From assembly GCF_000972845.2 (NCBI RefSeq), contig NC_040013.1, positions 3,338,642 through 3,402,641 of the forward strand: a stretch of 64,000 nt of DNA. Direction: 5' to 3'. Position 1 is the stretch's first letter. Each line of letters starts with the position of its first letter. Below are positions 46,019 to 57,158 of this stretch, piece by piece. The translations under genes were made by a program, and so were the position numbers. Below the pieces are notes generated by a model. The model did not search any database, was not told the DNA's origin, and saw nothing but the letters and a program-made list of their open reading frames with translations. Source of the stretch: Larimichthys crocea. Its lineage: Eukaryota; Chordata; Actinopteri; Sciaenidae.

Positions 46019-46452
46019 GTAAGAATCAGATGAACTGATCTGCCAGCACTTAGTTTGTCATTTGACTTTTTTGAGTTTGAGATGTAACGATGCAAACACA
46101 AACTTGAAATTCTTCAACCAGACATGTGAAGGGACTCGTTATCCACATTTTGGAGCCTCAATTAATGTGTTGCTGTGATTTCAAACCATGATTTTGGCCC
46201 ACATAAAACCAACAAGAAGGGCTCGGAAAAAAAAGAAAAGAAATCATGAAACCTGTAACAACCAAAACTGTCCCAATGTTGGCATGAAATGTTTTGTGCA
46301 GGAGCCTGTCGCTCATAGTTGGAAAAAGACTTTCAGGGGCTTTAAAGCGACACATTTATTGTAAGCTGTAAGAAAATCGATATTTGCAATAGCAAACATT
46401 GTGTAACCAAAATAAACATTCCTGCACTTTTGAACTTTTGTTGTAGTCTGCA

Positions 46453-48030
46453 ATGATGCATGCAGCCCTGGGTATCTGGATCTTATCAGCAGTGATCTGT
46501 GTGGGGAGAGGCGACCACCATCATGGAGATCAAGACACTGCACTCGACAACAGCGCCAACAGCGTCTCACTGGTGGCTGCAGCGAACAAAGAGTTTGCCT
46601 TCCGTCTGTACAGCCAGCTAGCAGCTCATGCTGACTCGCAAGGCAAGAATATCTTCTTCTCCCCATCAAGTGTGTCTGTTGCCTTGGCTACTTTGTCCGT
46701 AGGAGCACGGGAGGAGACCCACAAGCAGATTTTCAGTGGTCTGGGTTTCAACAGCACCCTACTGACACAGGCAGATGTAAATCAGGCCTTTCACACTCTC
46801 CTCGAAAAGGCAAACAAGACATCTGGAGAAGACACCAGTGAAGGCACCGCTGTGTTCGTGGACGACAACTTCAAGCCACGGCCTGAGTTCCTGGAAACCT
46901 TGAAGCAGTCCTACTTTGCAGATGGGTTCACTGTTGACTTTGCCAATGCTGCAGACAGTGCCAATACCATCAACGAGTACGTGAAAGGGAAGACCAATGG
47001 GAAGATAGAAGAGCTGGTCAGCAACCCGGATCCAATGACAGTCATGTATCTCATCAGCTACATCTACTACAAAGGTACACGTGAGGATTGTTTGGTTTGT
47101 TGGCTCAAAAAGTTTTAAGTTTTAATTCTGCTCATCCTCGTCAAACAGGAAAGTGGGCGACTCCATTTGAACCCGAGCTCACCAAGGAGGACACATTCAC
47201 AGTGGACGAGAACACCAAGGTTCAAAGTTTATTCATTTATTCATTACTATGCATCATTCTTCATCTTTCATACTGTGTGTCTTTTCACATTGAGGGGACT
47301 TCATGCTAAAATTGTCATTTTCCAGGTTCAAGTCCAGATGATGAATAAGGAGAAGAGATTTGATATCTATTACGACCAGGCGATCAACACATCGGTCCTC
47401 CACCTCCCCTTCAACAGCTCCTACTCCATGCTGCTGATGTTGCCTGATGACATGGCAACACTGGAGAAAGCAATTTGCCCGAGTCATGTCACCAGATGGT
47501 TGAAGTGGATGAAGTCCAGGTTGGTTAGAATCTAAATTCTTGTTGTCTGACATAAACTATTGATCTTTGTCCTGTCAGGTCAATCACTGTCTCACTTTTC
47601 TTTCAGGACGTACGACGTATATATTCCAAAGTTCTCCATCAAGACTTCCTACACACTGAATGATGTGTTGACTGCAATGGGAATGACAGACATGTTTACT
47701 GAACGTGCAGATTTGAGCGGCATTGCACAGGATCAAAAACTGACAGTCTCAGAGGTAAGGATGGTTATTGCACACATATTTCCTTCTCTGTATTCGGTCC
47801 ACCGTCTGTCTCACTCTGCCTCCATCGCTCCTTAGGTTGTTCACCAAGCTACCCTGGATGTGGACGAGGCTGGAGCCACCGCTGCAGCTGCTACAGGCAT
47901 CGGCATCACACTTATGTCCTTCCGCCATGTCCCTGTCTTGAAGTTCGATCGTCCATTCATGGTCATGATCATTGAACGCAACACAGAAGACATCCTCTTC
48001 ATGGGCAAGATTGTCAACCCCAAAATCTGA
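46453..48030 (+). CDS. serpina1: Alpha-1-antitrypsin-like serpin, copy A (intact)
   Basis: Secreted clade A serine protease inhibitor. Five coding exons: 46453-47074, 47149-47219, 47326-47519, 47607-47754, 47836-48030. Phases join exactly for 409 aa. Residues 1 to about 20 form a signal peptide (MMHAALGIWILSAVICVGRG). The serpin fold follows, with N-glycosylation sequons NST, NKT, NTS and NSS. The reactive loop has an inhibitory-type hinge (DEAGATAAAAT: P15 Gly, P14 Ala, alanines P12-P9). It aligns without gaps to human alpha-1-antitrypsin up to P1 Met (47914-47916) and P1' Ser, so an elastase-like target is likely. The serpin signature follows (VPVLKFDRPFMVMI). The second coding intron (after residue ~215 in human numbering) is absent from mammals. 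An AATAAA lies at 48069. First gene of a duplicated cluster. Confidence 0.95.
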
Positions 48031-48068
48031 TGGAACAAACACTTGTACAGCTGTTGCATCACGTATAA

Positions 48069-48074
48069 AATAAA
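48069..48074 (+). terminator. serpina1: Poly(A) signal of serpin copy A
   Basis: AATAAA 39 nt after the TGA stop, giving a very short 3' UTR, as usual for alpha-1-antitrypsin genes. Confidence 0.75.
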
Positions 48075-49346
48075 AATGACAAAAACATTTGTGCTGTGGT
48101 CTCTTGCTATGATTGATTGTTTTTATTTTAGTTTTTGAAGGTAAAATAATAATAAACAGATATTAGTATAACATAATGTTTTATGACAAATACAATAAAT
48201 TCAGGGACTGTGGAGATTTTTTTTAAAGTTGTCCTGTCACATTTTTTAATCACTCTCCTCTTTGACTGAGTGTTTTAACCAGTCATATGAGGGGTGGGAC
48301 TGCACCATTGTACTTTATTATAACACATATTCAATTGATGGTATTTTCTATAGAAAGTAAAGTACTTCACATTATAGTGTATTAGTACAATGTATACTGT
48401 ACATTTGAGTACAGTACAATCGGAGTCAGAGTCCATTAAATTTGATGTTTAAAATCCAGTTTAATTTCAGGTACTTTCCACGGTGGCTTTGCTGGTTTCA
48501 GTGTAGCTTTTATTATTCAAAAATGTGGAGATCGGTTTAGTTTCAGTGAACTTTATAACCTACAAAGCGACACATTGTACTTTTTTCTTCACTACATTAA
48601 TCGAACTGTTCAAATGATCCAAATAATAATTATTTGTGGTCGCAAATAAAAGTAATTAATTCAGATTTTCTCCCATTAATCAGGTCATGACCTCTCAGAT
48701 TTATCTTGTGACTGATTGAAGGGATGGATGGATGGATGGATTGGATGGATGGATGGATGGATGAAGATGTCAGTGGTGACTAAACTCAATAAATTATTAT
48801 AACAGATAATCAGCGATTTGTCTTTCCAAGGACCACCATTTGGACAGAGGTTAAAATCCTGCAGCACAGACCGACTCTGTTCAACTACGTACGGTTACGC
48901 AGGAGGCAGGTTTATTCGTATTAAGAAGATTTTTTGTTGTTCTTGAATCCTGAACAGAACCAGTTCAAGAATCAGAGTTCATTTGGTAGAAAAGTAGTAC
49001 TCCTGAACTTCTTCGGTGTCGTGCCCATTTCAATGCAGTGTTTCCAGACACCTCTCTAGGAAATCATCTACAAATCACAGTACCTTTTTTTGTTTGTTTC
49101 TTGATTTTTTTGGACTGGAAGTTTTCTTAAAAACTTTAGAAAGCAATGTTGGATATATCCAAACCCCCTGCTCAGAAAGAGTTAATTGACCTAAGCTCAC
49201 CTGATCTAGCAGTGTTTGAATTGGAAAGACCTTTCTTTACTGGCAAAGCCATCATCAGCCATGCAGAAGTGTGGCCAAGGCTTTCGGGAATACAAAGTTG
49301 AGACAGAGAACAAACAAAGCCAAAGTTTGGTTGCTCTGATCAGTCT
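48075..49346. other. Spacer between serpin copies A and B
   Basis: No gene. It holds a GGAT tetranucleotide array (48720-48766) and, from about 48815, the duplicated upstream region of copy B. The whole spacer recurs in inverted orientation at about 61250-62510, which shows that the duplication included both genes. Confidence 0.7.
48720..48766. repeat. (GGAT)n microsatellite
   Basis: About eleven GGAT units with one imperfection. The reverse-complement counterpart (CATC units) is at about 61815-61855 in the inverted copy of the spacer. Confidence 0.9.
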
Positions 49347-49354
49347 TATATAAA
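49347..49354 (+). promoter_or_regulatory. serpina1: TATA box of serpin copy B
   Basis: TATATAAA, with an untranslated exon ending at the donor after 49408. The upstream sequence has CAAAGTTTG (HNF4-like) and, at 49181, GTTAATTGACCTAAG, an HNF1-like half site. The latter is present in B' (about 61424-61440) but not found upstream of copy A. Confidence 0.55.
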
Positions 49355-49853
49355 GGGGCATCTTCTCTGTACAGTCTCTGGTTCCCTCGACAGACACTGA
49401 ACCAGAAGGTAAGAATCAGATGAACTGTTTTAGCAATTCCTGTTTGTTGTTTGAGATGTAACTGTGCACACTCAATCTTGAAATTCTTTAATCAGAACTG
49501 TGAATATTCTCCTCTTATTCTCCTCTGGAGCCTCAATCAATGTGTTGTTGTAATTTCAGTAATTTAGAATTAAAAACTAAAAACAAACCATTAAATAGTC
49601 TCAACTTAAAATGCAAAAATCAACCAAAAAACACCTTTACATGTAATTTTTAAAAAATGTAGCTGTCCCAATGTTGGCATGAATGATTTGTTAAAGCAGG
49701 AGCCTGTCGCTCATAGTTGGAAAAAGACTTTCAGGGCCTTTAAAGCGACACATTTATTGTAAGCTATAAGAAAATCAATATTTGCAATAGCAAACATTGT
49801 GTAACCCAAATAAACATTCCTGCACTTTTGAACTTTTGTCATAGTCTGCAATA

Positions 49854-50887
49854 ATGCATGCAGCCCTGGGTATCTGGATCTTGTCAGCAGTGATCTGTGT
49901 GGGGAGAGGCGACCACCATCATGGAGATCAAGACACTGCACTCGACAACAGCGCCAACAGCGTCTCACTGGTGGCTGCAGCGAACAAAGAGTTTGCCTTC
50001 CGTCTGTACAGCCAGTTAGCAGCTCATGCTGACTCGCAAGGCAAGAATATCTTCTTCTCCCCATCAAGTGTGTCTGTTGCCTTGGCTACTTTGTCCGTAG
50101 GAGCACGGGAGGAGACCCACAAGCAGATTTTCAGTGGTCTGGGTTTCAACAGCACCCTACTGACACAGGCAGATGTAAATCAGGCCTTTCACACTCTCCT
50201 CGAAAAGGCAAACAAGACATCTGGAGAAGACACCAGTGAAGGCACCGCTGTGTTTGTGGACGACAACTTCAAGCCACGGCCTGAGTTCCTGGAAACCTTG
50301 AAGCAGTCCTACTTTGCAGATGGGTTCACTGTTGACTTTGCCAATGCTGCAGACAGTGCCAATACCATCAACGAGTACGTGAAAGGGAAGACCAATGGGA
50401 AGATAGAAGAGCTGGTCAGCAACCCGGATCCAATGACAGTCATGTATCTCATCAGCTACATCTACTACAAAGGTACACGTGAGGATTGTTTGGTTTGTTG
50501 GCTCAAAAAGTTTTAAGTTTTAATTCTGCTCATCCTCGTCAAACAGGAAAGTGGGCGACTCCATTTGAACCCGAGCTCACCAAGGAGGACACATTCACAG
50601 TGGACGAGAACACCAAGGTTCAAAGTTTATTCATTTATTCATTATTATGCATCATTCTTCATCTTTCATACTGTGTGTCTTTTCACATTGAGGGGACTTC
50701 ATGCTAAAATTGTCATTTTCCAGGTTCAAGTCCAGATGATGAATAAGGAGAAGAGATTTGATATCTATTACGACCAGGCGATCAACACATCGGTCCTCCA
50801 CCTCCCCTTCAACAGCTCCTACTCCATGCTGCTGATGTTGCCTGACGACATGGCAACACTGGAGAAAGCAATTTGCCCGAGTCATGT
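49854..50887 (+). pseudogene. serpina1: Alpha-1-antitrypsin-like serpin, copy B, truncated
   Basis: Near-identical to copy A through coding exons 49854-50472 and 50547-50617 and most of the exon starting at 50724. Identity stops abruptly at about 50887, after the codons for ICPSHV; beyond it the sequence is unrelated and hits a stop at once. The second half of the serpin, including the reactive loop, is missing, so no inhibitor can be made from this locus as read. The first ATG of copy A is ATA here, so translation would begin at the next Met. No frameshifts occur before the break. Either a genuine rearrangement or an assembly join explains the cut; the inverted copy B' (57443-60778) shows what the lost part probably looked like. 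Confidence 0.85.
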
Positions 50888-51007
50888 GTAAATAACTCGT
50901 CATGCTTTAATACAACAGCTCCCTGCACCATGTGCTGTTTGTTCTGGAGCCAGAGCAGAGATAAAAACAGATGCCAGTTGGAGTCGGGACATGCAGAAGC
51001 CGCTCAC

Positions 51008-54000
51008 CCTCAGGATGCCTCATGCATGAAGGTGTCTCCCCCCAGGGAGTACACTCTGGAGCTCCTCCAGACACTTTACGAATGCGCTCCCTGGCAGACA
51101 TACAGAAGACACTGTAAATCCTCATTGTTGATAATCCATCTAATTCAAATTTATTTTGTCAGATTCGTTTGTGTGCACACACTTTTGACTAAAGCCAGAC
51201 ACTGGGTGGCGTGGTAAGAGAAATAGTTTCGCGAAGGGCAGCGTTTGCAGAAAATATCGGCAATGTGTTACAGACGAATTAAGTGAGCAGCATGGTGTTG
51301 CATGGGCTCAGGAAACTGTCACAGATAGACGGGGAAATTAGTCTCTTGCAGAATAAGATAGGAGGGGAAACGGTGAAAAGATTTGTGGCGGCTGAGGAAA
51401 GATAGACACATAAGCTGCCCACAATGTGTCAAAAACTACACAGTGAATTACTTGTCCAGGCCGATGAACCTAAGACAGACACAGTGAAGGAAAGTATCTG
51501 TCTGGAATCTCTTTTTGGTCACAGAAATTCGAAGGATCATAACTGTGTGTGACCTGTAATCCAAATCTGGATTTACACTCATTCCTTTTAGTTGGATGAA
51601 AAGTGAAGTATTAAAAGCAGTTTTTGAGGGGATCTGCACCCACCTGTCTTCTGTCAGGCTCATTAGGATCCTTCCCTCAGTGGAAAACACAATGAAGGAC
51701 ATCCGCAACTGTGGACTGAGGAAGAGAGACAGAGAGAGAAAGAGAAAAATATTCTCTGTTAGATCGTTACTACTTACATGTTTTCCACAGAGCTTGACCA
51801 ATTGTTTTGTTTTTACCTGAGAATTTGTGAGCTAGATGTTCTACAAAGTAGTAGATTTCGGTCCAGTGATTCTGCACACTCCAGATCTTGAGAATAGAAA
51901 AGACAAAGGAACGTGAGAATGCATATTTCAACCACGCTGTGCATCTAAAACCACATGACGTCTTCTCTGTAATTATGTAAAGTGTTGTCAAATTAACAAT
52001 AGACTGGTGGACAGGTTATGAAAGAATGGGCCCTGGGTACAAGACATAATCAAAAGTTTCCCATTCTTACATAGGAGCAACAATCCCAGACTAAAAGAGA
52101 CACAAAATGACAACATTGGACAGCTTCTTTGTAGTCACTCTGTGTATCTCTGTGGTTGCTTGTTGTTTTTTTTGTAGTAGTAGTTTTTGTCCCTTTGTAG
52201 TCATTTTGTGTGTGCTTGTGGTGGTGTTGCGTCTCTTTATTTGTAGTGTTATGTCTCTTTTGTAGTCACTGTGGTATCATGGCTGTTTTGTGTTTTCTTT
52301 GTAGTTGTTTTGTAGCCTGTAGGGTTAGAGCTGCATACGTTTGTTGCCATTCTGCATCTTTGTAGTCACTTTGCATATCTTTGTTGCTATTTTTGCATAT
52401 CTTGGTTGCCATTCTCATATCTTTGTTGCTATTTTTACATGTCTTTGTAGTCATTTTGCACGTCTTTGTTGCCATTCTGCATCTTTGAGTCACTTTGCAT
52501 ATCTTTGTTGCCATTCTGCACTCTTTGTAGTCACTTTGCATATCTTTGTTGCCATTCGGCACTTCTTTGTAGTCACTTTGCATATCTTGTGGTGCTATTT
52601 TTTTGCATATCTTTGTTGCCATTCTGCATACTTTGTTGCTATTTTACATGTCTTTGTAGTCATTTGCACGTCTTTGTTGCCATTCGGCATCTTTGTAGTA
52701 GTTTTGTGTCTCAACTATCATTTTACATCTTTGCCCAATCCCTCCTGGGCCCCTGGATCCTGCCCAGTAGGTCCAGTATGCCGTCTATGGAATAGATGTT
52801 TGAAGGGAAAAGGAGACCGGGGAGAGCCGGTGAGTAAATCTCTGGCAGCACATGTGATTTCTGCTGCGAAGTAGCATGACGTAGTAGTTTCAGATTACCG
52901 GTAACATCTTTATAATGTTGCAATTATATCAGTGTGCGTCGGGGTAGCAATCAGCTCATGCAATCAGCTACACAACTAGGTCAGTGTGGATGTTAACTGT
53001 TTGCACTCTTTGCTAGGAGAGGAGAAAACTTCTCAGTGGAGTTATTATCATCTAATCCGACTGTAATTATCGATAGATAACAATAACTTTCAACTAAACT
53101 CTGTTTTTATAACCCCACAACCTCCCCCGGCATCATTCTGAAAACACCTACGGTATGTTCCATGTTACCATGACACAAGTCCCGCACCAAAGCGCCAGCC
53201 AACAGGCTGAAACACTGGAACATCTGGACGTAATGAGAAAGGGGCAGAGCAACCTTGGAGAAGAGAGAAGAGAGGAGAAGGAAGATCAGGCAGATACTGC
53301 AAGAGGACAGGTGAGGGCAGGTGGAGGACATCCCGCAGAAAGCAACGGAAAAACAATTAAGATCCCACCTGGAGAAAAGACAGTGAAAAGAAAAGGGAAA
53401 GGAACAGCTAATGCAGTGAGCTAAATGCGGTCAAAATCAAACATGTAACATAATCTGAGTTGTTAAAACATGGCTCACGCGAACAATTACTCTATACACA
53501 AGTGCCTAATTTCCCCTCAGAGAAACAGCAGTGCTGGAGCTGGCACTGACATGTGCGCGTAGGACAACTGGAAAATCCATCACCATCTCTGGAGGGAGAG
53601 CTACACGGAGCAGGGGTAATGGCAGATTGTAATCCTCCACTCCCATGATTGGAGTGATGGATGTTGTTGACCTAGTTGTCAAACATTTTGGCAAAAAAAA
53701 GTAAAAAAAAAAAGGCAGGGTAGTTTTAGGTCAGATTCGCAAAACACAAATGTCATAAGGTAAGTATTCTGTTACAGTCCAAAGCAACAGCCCTGGGGTG
53801 GGGTTAATTGTCAGTGCCAGAGGGGCTGTGTGCATATGCATCTGCAGCATAAAGTGCTTTCCTTACAAACCCAGACAGGAAAACTCAGCTAAACACAGGT
53901 GACCCTTTTTAAAGAAACTGTTTTCACTTGAGCAGCTTTGCTGATGAGATCGCTTCATTCCTGTTCGAGCATGGAAATTAAACTCTTGCTACAAATCCAT

Positions 54001-54913
54001 CTTGTATATCCTCCTGATAAGAAAAACACACCATACCATGCTTCATTAATATGTTACTGATAGGATCAGTAAAATGTTCATTTGGTGGCTTTGATCGGTG
54101 CCCATATCGAAAATATTTAAAGGAAATGCAGAGATCACCAAAAAAAACAGGTTAGATAAACATGTTTCTAAATCAAGACTCATGTCCAAAAAAACTTACA
54201 GAAAACATCCTGTGTTTATGCACTTGCTGAAAAACTGGCCCACATGATCTGTCCTGTTGATGTCCGCGATGAGCCCAAACACAACACACAGCTACAGCGC
54301 TGGTAATCTGTGCACCTCAGATGACTGATGAACGGGGGCACCACCTAAAACTCCACTAATCATCTCAGCTGTAGACATAATGCCAAGCTGAGGTCTATCA
54401 GAGCAATGCATCATCTTTTGCATCAATCCATTTCCCTGCATGACATGACACCAGGGGGCGTATCATAACAGAACTGGGAGTGACATCATGAAAACCATTT
54501 TGGCAGACGATGATGGGAGAAGTCTAGAGCAATATAGATAATGCTTATTAACTTCATGCATGAATATGTTGCATGATGCATGAAGTAGTATGGTGATAGC
54601 TTTTTTTTTAAAGCCCATCAGCAGAGACAGGTGAAATCTTCAAAGCATTGAAATTCAAAGGTATATATTGTTTCTCATAGATTTGAACAGAAAAAGCATT
54701 CACGTGTCATCACAAACCATCTATTCTTTTGGAAATGTGTGTCAGGTAACTCACTTGTCCAAAACAAAGTAAAGATCAAAGCCTCCAAAGCATGAGGACG
54801 ACCCAGCCTGCCTCCTGTCCTGGTTCGGTCCAGCATTACAGCAGTAAAAACAACCAGGCAGCACCAAACACGACAACAGGAAACCAGGAGCTTCCACTCC
54901 AGCACGAAGGCAT
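51008..54913 (-). pseudogene. antxr1-like: ANTXR1-like cell-surface receptor, 5' part only (VWA domain fragment)
   Basis: Four exons of an anthrax-toxin-receptor family (TEM8-like) gene, a single-pass adhesion receptor binding collagen and laminin. Exon 1, 54913-54755: ATG, hydrophobic leader (PVVVFGAAWLFLLL), then CFGGFDLYFVLDK. Exon 2, 51886-51817: SVQNHWTEIYYFVEHLAHKF. Exon 3, 51715-51644: PQLRMSFIVFST, SLTEDR. Exon 4, 51090-51008: ERIRK, CLEELQSVLP, DTFMHEAS. Splice sites are GT..AG at family positions. MIDAS elements are visible (D-x-S-x-S across exons 1-2, Thr in exon 4). Exons 1, 2 and 4 each carry a small frameshift (6 instead of 5 G in exon 4), and a base seems to be missing at the exon 2-3 join. 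All later exons are absent because the sequence breaks into serpin B at 50887. It resembles ANTXR1 more than ANTXR2. Whether the frameshifts are real or base-calling errors is unsettled. Confidence 0.75.
52120..52740. repeat. Degenerate minisatellite, ~40-bp unit
   Basis: Repeats of the type CTTTGTAGTCACTTTGCATA then TCTTTGTTGCCATTCTGCA, with variation in length between units and shorter TTTGTAGTC blocks from 52120. It lies in the ANTXR-like intron 1. It creates long but meaningless open frames on both strands. Confidence 0.85.
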
Positions 54914-55859
54914 TATTCCAGTGAAGAAATCTCATACAGATGAGATGATGAATAAAAAACAACTTAAAAAAAAATAGGTTGATTAAAAAATAAAAAATAG
55001 TTGCAAAGTTAATCCTTGCAGATTCTCCTTTTCAATCCCATTGGTGTCTTCAGCAAAACAAAACAATAATCCAGAGGAGAGCAGTGAGTGCAAGCAGAGC
55101 CTGCAAAGCATGAGTGCTGTAGGTTCTCTCGTGCTGTGGGACCTTCTCATCATGCACACAGATGAGAAGAGCCCACGACCTCCCACTCTGCTGCTTTTTT
55201 GTTAATGACAAGGCCATGCAACAGATCCTCAGACCTGGGTTGCAAAACTCCCTTGTACCTCTCTCTCTCTCCTTCCTTCTCTCTCTCTGTCTGAAGAGAA
55301 AGAAAGTGATGAAGACAGTACATAAAAGCACCAGCATCTCCTAGATTGTCCTGCCACCTGCTGGTGATAAATAGCTGGTGGCTGCTTTTTGAACCATTTG
55401 AAACAATCCATGACTGCCTGCACTGCCTTTGTGAAGCATATTGTGTTCAGTTTTTTGGAGAAACTGTGTCAAAACGTGCTGACTCATCTCTCTATGTTAG
55501 TTTGTTGGTTGGATTATTGGGATATTCATCACATGTACAACAGGGAGGCCAGAAAATTACAAAACAGATCTCATGGGTATAACAGTTGAGATTTATTTGG
55601 TACATATGCACAAAAGCAAACAAAGTGAAGGCTGATTATCTGTTGGGAATATAATAATTTAAGAAACAAACAAAGTGAAAACTGTTGGTTTAAGAAATCT
55701 GTGGTTCAATACAGAAAAATAGGTTTGCACACAAAAGGTTGATGGTTATATCTACTCAGAGAAATATACCAATGTGTGTCTGGTTGTAACGGTTATACTC
55801 CGTTTATCTTAATTGGTTCCATGTCATTACTAATTCTCCTTTCATTTCAGATCCCACCT

Positions 55860-56750
55860 TTAAGCAGGTAGACACCTCCCTTGTGTCCGGATTGTATAGC
55901 ACCGACGGCAGACCACAGTAGTGAGTCTACAGCACGTGTGTTTCTAACACCTGACACCACAGACTTCAGCTACTGCACAGAGCCTGCCGCTTCAGAAGTG
56001 TCTGATGACTCTGGCAATAGTAGGATGTACAGCGGCGGAGAGGAGACCGAGTACAGGGCAACAGTGCAGAACTTTGTTACATGGTGTGAGCTAAACCATC
56101 TACAGCTCAATGTGACAAAGACCAAGGAGCTGGTAGTGGACCTGAGGAGGAAAAAAACAGAGGTAACCCCTATCTCCATTCGGGGGGCCTCGGTGGACAG
56201 GTGTGTGCTGGGGCAGCGGTTTGAAGGTAGCTGAAGCCAACAGGATTAACAGACTTGTTTGTAAGGCCGGTGATGTTGTGGGGGTGCAGATGGACTCACT
56301 GACTGTGGTGTTGGAAAGGAGGATGCTGTCTAAGGTGCAGGATAGACTCTGGACTGCTGGACAGACTCAGGAGCACCTTCAGCCAGAGACTGCTGGTACC
56401 AAGATGCTCCACAGAGAGACACAACAAGTCTTTCTTACCTGTGAGCATCAGCCTGTACAACTCCTCACTAAATTCCAACTAAACTCTGTATAAGGCTTTG
56501 ATTTAAATCTTGCACAGTTCACTGTTACTTGTTTTTAATCTACTGTTACTGGTTCTATTTAACTGCTACTTATAGTGGATATAGTGTGTATATATTGTTT
56601 AAAATAGGATATCTATAGGGTTATTGTTAAAGTTTGTTTTCTTACTACTGTTTCTTGCTATCACTTACCGTTTGGAAGCTGCGATAACAAAAACATTTTC
56701 CCTACGGGGATTAATAAAGTACTTCTGATTCTGATTCTGATTCTGATTGC
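55860..56750 (+). mobile_element. Rex1-like LINE fragment with ORF2 remnant
   Basis: The frame 55881-56234 has a typical Rex1/CR1-like reverse-transcriptase segment (EYRATVQNFVTWCELNHLQL, NVTKTKELVVDLRRKK). After an internal deletion, the downstream part resembles the ORF2 C-terminus (NRLVCKAGDVVG, MLSKVQDRL). It ends with TACGGGGATTAATAAAGTAC and a tail of ATTCTG hexamers at 56725-56750, the tail type of this LINE group. It is 5' truncated, internally deleted and inactive. Confidence 0.75.
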
Positions 56751-56829
56751 TTCCGTGCAATCAGCTCTTTCCCTCACCTGGTTTTCCCCGCCCATCTCCC
56801 ACCTGCAGCCCATTTGCTCATTAGCCCCT

Positions 56830-57158
56830 CAGTGTAATATACTAGTCCATTTCCACTTGATCCGGCCAGATTGTTCTGTTACGTTTGCTGGTACTGGCAA
56901 GGAGAACCCAAAAGCGTTGAAGCTCCTTGTGTGTGGGTGGAGTTGGCCAGACAGTAACTGCCTTGGTCTTGGCCGGGTCCATCCGGATGTTGCCAGCGTG
57001 ATGATGAAACCCAAGAAAGATACTTCTGAGGTGTGAAACTCACATTCTCTGCTTAACAAATAGCTGGTTCTCCAAGAGCCTCTGGAGGACTTGACGGAGG
57101 TACCTGGGAGGAGGTCCTGAAGAACGCTTTTAGGTTCTCTTTGCCAGTACCAGCAAAC
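56830..57158 (-). mobile_element. Ty3/gypsy reverse-transcriptase remnant between 36-bp inverted repeats
   Basis: On the minus strand, frames across about 57120-56900 carry a gypsy RT thumb-region pattern: QRLLENQLF, then CEFHTSEVSFLGFII. No integrase, LTR or complete pol is present. A 36-bp sequence at 56883-56918 recurs as its reverse complement at 57123-57158 with about two mismatches, bracketing the remnant. I cannot explain this by gypsy structure. Confidence 0.6.

Noticed and set aside
46158..46355. Minus-strand open frame upstream of serpin A
   Set aside because: Lies in the serpin 5' intron and is not conserved as a frame in copies B or B'.
52266..52874. Repetitive protein (repeated 'MATKICK' or 'FVAIFAYL' units)
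   Set aside because: Translation of a minisatellite with variable unit length; no start context, splice structure or conserved frame.
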